DNA of 34,041 bases from NCBI RefSeq assembly GCF_946479605.1, contig NZ_CAMLGT010000008.1, positions 1 to 34,041 on the forward strand. The letters run 5' to 3'. The notes beneath the pieces are model-generated. The model did not search any database and had not been told where the DNA came from. It was given only the letters and a program-made list of their open reading frames with translations. The DNA is from an uncultured Lacibacter sp. Its GTDB lineage: Bacteria > Bacteroidota > Bacteroidia > Chitinophagales > Chitinophagaceae. This document shows, one piece after another, positions 31,001 through 34,041 of the stretch; within the stretch, counting starts at the first letter, position 1; the number at the start of each line of letters is the position of its first letter. The position numbers and the translations under genes are program-made.

Positions 31001-34000
31001 TTACCGTAACCTGTCATTTTTACAAACGCATCGTTGGCGTAAACAATTTCAGGCCCATCAGGACCATCCAGCGGTTCTGCTTTGGTTATAATGATGGCAT
31101 CGTTTGTTTTGCTGATAACGGCTTCCAATAACCGCCGCTGGTATTCCTCTGTTCTTTTTTGCGTAACATCCTGCATGGCACCAACCATTCGTAAAGGCTT
31201 TCCGTTGCTGTTACGAATAATAAAACCACGGTCGGTCACATAAGCGAGAGTGCCGTCGGCTTTAAAATAACGATACTCGTCATTCCAGAAATTGTTACCA
31301 CCCTCAATAACATTGTAAATACTGCTGACAATACGATCTCTGTCTTGCGGATGAATATGGCTTGTCCAGGATTGTTCATCATGCCCTATCTGTTTCAGAT
31401 CATAACCAAAATAAGTCTGGAAACCTTCACCCCATTCAATTACACCTGTTTCCAGGTTCCAATCCCACACAGCATCGTTGGTTGCTTTGGTTACATACCC
31501 GTAACGGAGGTTACTTTCCGTGAGTTCTGCCTCCCGTTTCTGCAGGTTTTCAATGAGCAGTTCCCTCTCGGTAACATCATTGCTGAGCACCATCATGCAA
31601 TCCTTATCAAGATACCGGAAGCGATAACCGGTAACATTTACCCGAATGAGTGATCCATCTTTTTTACGGTGTGTAAAGATGCCAAAACTGATAGCCCCCT
31701 CTCTTGTTCGCACATCCTGGTGCACATCCATTACTTCCGGAATATCTTCTTTCAGAAGCAGATCAAAAATGGTCATCTGCAAAAAATCCTCCCGGCTGTA
31801 GCCATAATGACGAATGGCTGTTTCATTTACATCCTGTATGCGGTAGCTGTCAAGCTCATACACCCACTTTGCTGTGGGGCTCGAATTAAAAAGCGTTTTA
31901 TACTTTTCCTCAGATGAGGCAATTGAACGCTCGGCCTTCAGTTGCTCGGTAACATCATTGATAATAACCAATGCTGATTTCCTTCCTTTGTATTCAAGTA
32001 TATGCCCGGCTATTTCCACATCCATCAACACACCATCTTTTGTAAGATGCCGCCAAAGATTGCGGTGCAGATTACTGCCCGTATTGTTGTACAGATCTTC
32101 AGACAGTGTGGCTGATTCAATTCTTGGAATATCCTCTTCCGGACGTATATCCAGAATGGTTAACTGCAAAAACTCTTCTCTTGTGTAGTTGTATTTCAAT
32201 AATGCAGCTTCATTGCAATCCACTATTCGTTTGGTTCCAAAATCCCATACAAACATCGGCGCCGGATTATTTTCAAACAGGTATTTATATTGCTTTTCTG
32301 ATGCTTCAATTTTTTCCTTCGCCATCTCCGCCTCTGTAATATCCCTTGCTGTAATAAATGCGCCGATGGTTTCCTGCTCTTCGTTAAAAGCCGGTTTGTA
32401 CTTAATGGAAAAAATCGTTTTGCTGCCATCTGCCTGCGGTATGGTAATAGTAGAAGATTCTTCTTCTCCTTTTAGCACACGCTCGTAAATAGAACGTGCA
32501 ATTTCCCGTCGTTCCGGTTGTGCATAATCAAGAATATCATCGCCCCGTTTTACATGCTTGTTTAACAGTTGCCGGTATAATTTGAAAAACTGATTATTAA
32601 ACGAAACGATCCTGAGATCCTTATCTACCAACAGAAACGATTCTTCTGTATTATAAATAAGATGCGCCATTTCACGTTCGGCTTTTTTCTTTTCAGAAGC
32701 ATCTTTTGCAATGCAATACATCAGTTCATCTGCAGCATCCCACCTCACCGACCATACAATGGGAACAACATGCCCGTCTTTACGCACATACCTGTTTTCA
32801 AAATTGGTCATATCTAAACCACCCATGATGGTATTGGCAGCCTGCAGGGTTTGATCTTTATCGGCAGCAAAAACCAGGTCGATGTATTGCTTTCCAACTA
32901 ACTCCTGGGGAGTATAACCCCATAATTGCGTTGCCGCTTCACTCACTATTCTAAAATAACCATGCTTATCTATTGTACAAATAACATCAAGCGACTGATC
33001 AAGAATTTTCTGCACAGCTTGTTTGCTTTTTTTCAGCTCTTCGTCTTGTTGCTTTTCTTTACTGATGTCGATCATCAATCCACGCAACAGAACAGGTCTT
33101 TGGCCCTCAGTGATCACACTCACAATATCACGCAACCACAATACATTGCCATTGGCAGTAATCATCCTGTATTCAAATACATGATTATTGCCGGCCATCG
33201 TTTCCCTGTGGCAATAATGAACTGCATATTCCTTATCATCGGGATGAATATGATCCTGCCAGAAGCCAGGTGTTTGCAACCACTCTTCCACACTATAACC
33301 TAACATCCGCTTTACCTGCGGACTGATATAGTGAAATGAAAATGTACTTGCATCTGCTTCCCAAAAAATACCATCCAGTGTTTGCACCAGTGCCTGTAAC
33401 TTTTGTTCTGATGCAGCAAGTTGCTCCAACATGAGTACTTCCTCTGTAACATCATGAAACACGCCCACCATTTTTACTGGCTGTCCCTGCGCATCATTGA
33501 TCAATCTTGCCCTGGAATTGATATGGCGGATAGAACCATCTGCGGTAATAAACCGCTTCTGCATATTGTATTCCGCTCCTTTCTGAATGGTTTGCTCCAT
33601 CATTGCAATGGCGTATGCTCTGTCATCAGGATGAATAACAGACATAGCTGTTTCAAAATTCAATACAAAATCTGCAGGCTGAAATCCGGTAATGGCATAC
33701 ACCCCGTCAGACCAGTACAATGCATTTGTTTGCAGGTTATATTCCCAGGTACCGAAATGAGAAATACGTTCAGCATGTTGCAGCAGATCAGTTGATTCCT
33801 TTGATGCTGCATTGGCGGCTGATGCTTTTTGTAATGCAAATTCTTCAGCTGTTACATCAGTAACAGAATGAATGATACAGCTTATTTCACCAGCATCATT
33901 AAAGACCGGAATATTTACAGAATCCCAAAAACGTTCCTCAAACAGGTTTGTACCACGCACAGGAATATCATATTTCTGCCGGGCCATTGTATGCTCTTGT

Positions 34001-34041
34001 TTTGTTGCAATAACTTTCTGCAACGATGCCAGAAGATTGGC
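28081..34041 (-). CDS. Giant soluble multi-PAS/GAF sensor histidine kinase, partial (N-terminus beyond right edge)
   Basis: At least 1986 residues are visible. The frame is open to the right edge, and the first visible part is the end of a PAS domain (FWDSVNIPVFNDAGEI), so the true start is outside the window. Counting from the TTG codon at 34021-34023, complete PAS domains lie at about 85-195, 207-322, 338-447, 452-565, 577-695, 705-820, 840-957, 965-1087, 1258-1370, 1373-1488, 1500-1606 and 1613-1735. A GAF domain lies at 1092-1250. The kinase core follows: His1771 in IASHDLQEPLRM, N-box NLISNALKYS, VKDNGIGI and GTGMGLAI. No membrane helix is visible, so it should be cytoplasmic. It has no receiver; the Rcp1-like regulator two genes downstream is a plausible partner. 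Ligands are unknown. Confidence 0.95.
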   Translation of the reverse strand, partial: ANLLASLQKVIATKQEHTMARQKYDIPVRGTNLFEERFWDSVNIPVFNDAGEISCIIHSVTDVTAEEFALQKASAANAASKESTDLLQHAERISHFGTWEYNLQTNALYWSDGVYAITGFQPADFVLNFETAMSVIHPDDRAYAIAMMEQTIQKGAEYNMQKRFITADGSIRHINSRARLINDAQGQPVKMVGVFHDVTEEVLMLEQLAASEQKLQALVQTLDGIFWEADASTFSFHYISPQVKRMLGYSVEEWLQTPGFWQDHIHPDDKEYAVHYCHRETMAGNNHVFEYRMITANGNVLWLRDIVSVITEGQRPVLLRGLMIDISKEKQQDEELKKSKQAVQKILDQSLDVICTIDKHGYFRIVSEAATQLWGYTPQELVGKQYIDLVFAADKDQTLQAANTIMGGLDMTNFENRYVRKDGHVVPIVWSVRWDAADELMYCIAKDASEKKKAEREMAHLIYNTEESFLLVDKDLRIVSFNNQFFKLYRQLLNKHVKRGDDILDYAQPERREIARSIYERVLKGEEESSTITIPQADGSKTIFSIKYKPAFNEEQETIGAFITARDITEAEMAKEKIEASEKQYKYLFENNPAPMFVWDFGTKRIVDCNEAALLKYNYTREEFLQLTILDIRPEEDIPRIESATLSEDLYNNTGSNLHRNLWRHLTKDGVLMDVEIAGHILEYKGRKSALVIINDVTEQLKAERSIASSEEKYKTLFNSSPTAKWVYELDSYRIQDVNETAIRHYGYSREDFLQMTIFDLLLKEDIPEVMDVHQDVRTREGAISFGIFTHRKKDGSLIRVNVTGYRFRYLDKDCMMVLSNDVTERELLIENLQKREAELTESNLRYGYVTKATNDAVWDWNLETGVIEWGEGFQTYFGYDLKQIGHDEQSWTSHIHPQDRDRIVSSIYNVIEGGNNFWNDEYRYFKADGTLAYVTDRGFIIRNSNGKPLRMVGAMQDVTQKRTEEYQRRLLEAVISKTNDAIIITKAEPLDGPDGPEIVYANDAFVKMTGYGKEEIIGKTPRILQGPGSDMAVLKKLGEDLRQWKYCDVDVLNYSKDGREFWVNLSIAPVADENGWFTHWVSVQKDITERKLDELQRKLLADISLSFNQEKPLKDILPEVMKRMVESDHYGMAETWFLNEDARYIHLFSGYILPEKKELFYDTSSTALSFEKGQGMPGYVWEKDRLHVWKNVDNDPRFVRREAALKAGLKTAAGIPLRSKDQLIGVLLVGLFKEERPGDAQLALLQNVTQHLAEEIRRKQLEESLNQLFNTAPDVISIAGFDGFFKRINPAFCELLEYSEEELLGKPFREFVHTDDRDNTVNEEKQLASGRRTLYFENRYVSKTGKIVWLAWSATPVREEGLIYAIAKDITDKKELQRLLDNASEFARIGGWEVDVVNDVHSWSKMTKEIHEVDEHFIPDMRSAIAFYREDVRELVQQYVGDAITKGEAFDFELPIITAKGNERWVRAIGQAEFRDGICVKIFGSFQDVHQRKTAELELQLLFEERNNILESIGDAFFAVDRNWVVSYWNKEAEALLATKREAIVGKNLWDVFAGAKKLASFTQYHRAMETGTTISFEDYYAPVNRWFEISAYPSAKGLSVYFKDVSIRKHAETEIRRSNERFEKVTEATNDAVWDYDVLNDVLFWGKGFNTLFGYNPETTDVSFSFLLSCIHTDDALRIAGKIQEYMMDPNSYNWFEEYRFKKADGNYAYVIDRAVFIRNDQGIVTRVVGAMTDISYRKEHEESLRKLNAVLDERAKQLAVSNRELEQFAYIASHDLQEPLRMVTGFLTQIEKKYNHVLDEKGKQYIHFAVDGARRMRQIILDLLEFSRVGRVSFHPEEINLNELIAEIRLLLSSKIEEKQAQLVAEQLPVLRGHRSPLRQVFQNLISNALKYSRSNVAPVVELAVQEQADSWQFSVKDNGIGIEKEYYEKIFIIFQRLHNKDDYAGTGMGLAISKKIVENLGGRIWLESTPGEGSTFYFTLAK

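Noticed and set aside
28081..34041. Repeats in the giant kinase as a DNA repeat array or mobile element
   Set aside because: The similarity is at protein level between PAS domains within one continuous open frame; there are no exact DNA repeats, inverted ends or transposase.

Overview
The window comes from a Bacteroidota genome, probably the Chitinophagaceae. The evidence is a SusC/SusD outer-membrane pair, a hybrid two-component regulator carrying an AraC-type DNA-binding domain, several secreted S1 sulfatases, A-rich ribosome-binding regions and AT-rich sequence. Every gene I can support lies on the minus strand, so transcription runs from right to left. I see no rRNA, tRNA, CRISPR array, insertion sequence or phage gene.

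Right third (about 23.1-34.0 kb): a signal-transduction cluster. It starts with a giant soluble PAS/GAF histidine kinase whose N-terminus lies beyond the right edge. Next comes a decayed copy of a kinase C-terminus (27587-28080), then a membrane histidine kinase with three PAS domains. A single-domain Rcp1-type response regulator and a receiver-PAS-HisKA_3 kinase end the cluster. The last three genes are nearly contiguous and are probably one operon. No DNA-binding response regulator of the NarL type is present, so the output of this cluster is not visible here.

Middle and left (about 1.05-22.8 kb): a polysaccharide utilization locus. In transcription order it encodes an Asl1/GH128-like lipoprotein glycosidase, an SGNH (sialate O-acetylesterase-like) esterase, a right-handed beta-helix protein, an S1 sulfatase and a 39-residue putative membrane peptide. 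These are followed by the hybrid two-component sensor/regulator, a secreted GH2 beta-galactosidase, two more S1 sulfatases, SusC and SusD. A perfect 16-bp hairpin closes the locus just after SusD. I infer an O-acetylated, sulfated glycan containing beta-galactosides. The secreted esterase, sulfatases and glycosidases would strip and cut it, SusCD would import oligosaccharides, and the hybrid sensor would detect a breakdown product and activate the locus. The exact polysaccharide cannot be read from the sequence. No sulfatase-maturing enzyme is in the window, so it must be encoded elsewhere if these sulfatases are active.

Left edge (1-859): a DUF3467 protein followed by the first 166 codons of a malate/L-lactate-dehydrogenase-family oxidoreductase that runs off the left edge. 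Both are probably unrelated to the polysaccharide locus, from which the hairpin separates them.

The least ordinary items are the eroded kinase duplication, the kinase with at least 13 PAS domains, the small membrane ORF hidden upstream of the hybrid regulator, and the combination of three sulfatases with an Asl1-like glycosidase and an unassigned beta-helix protein.
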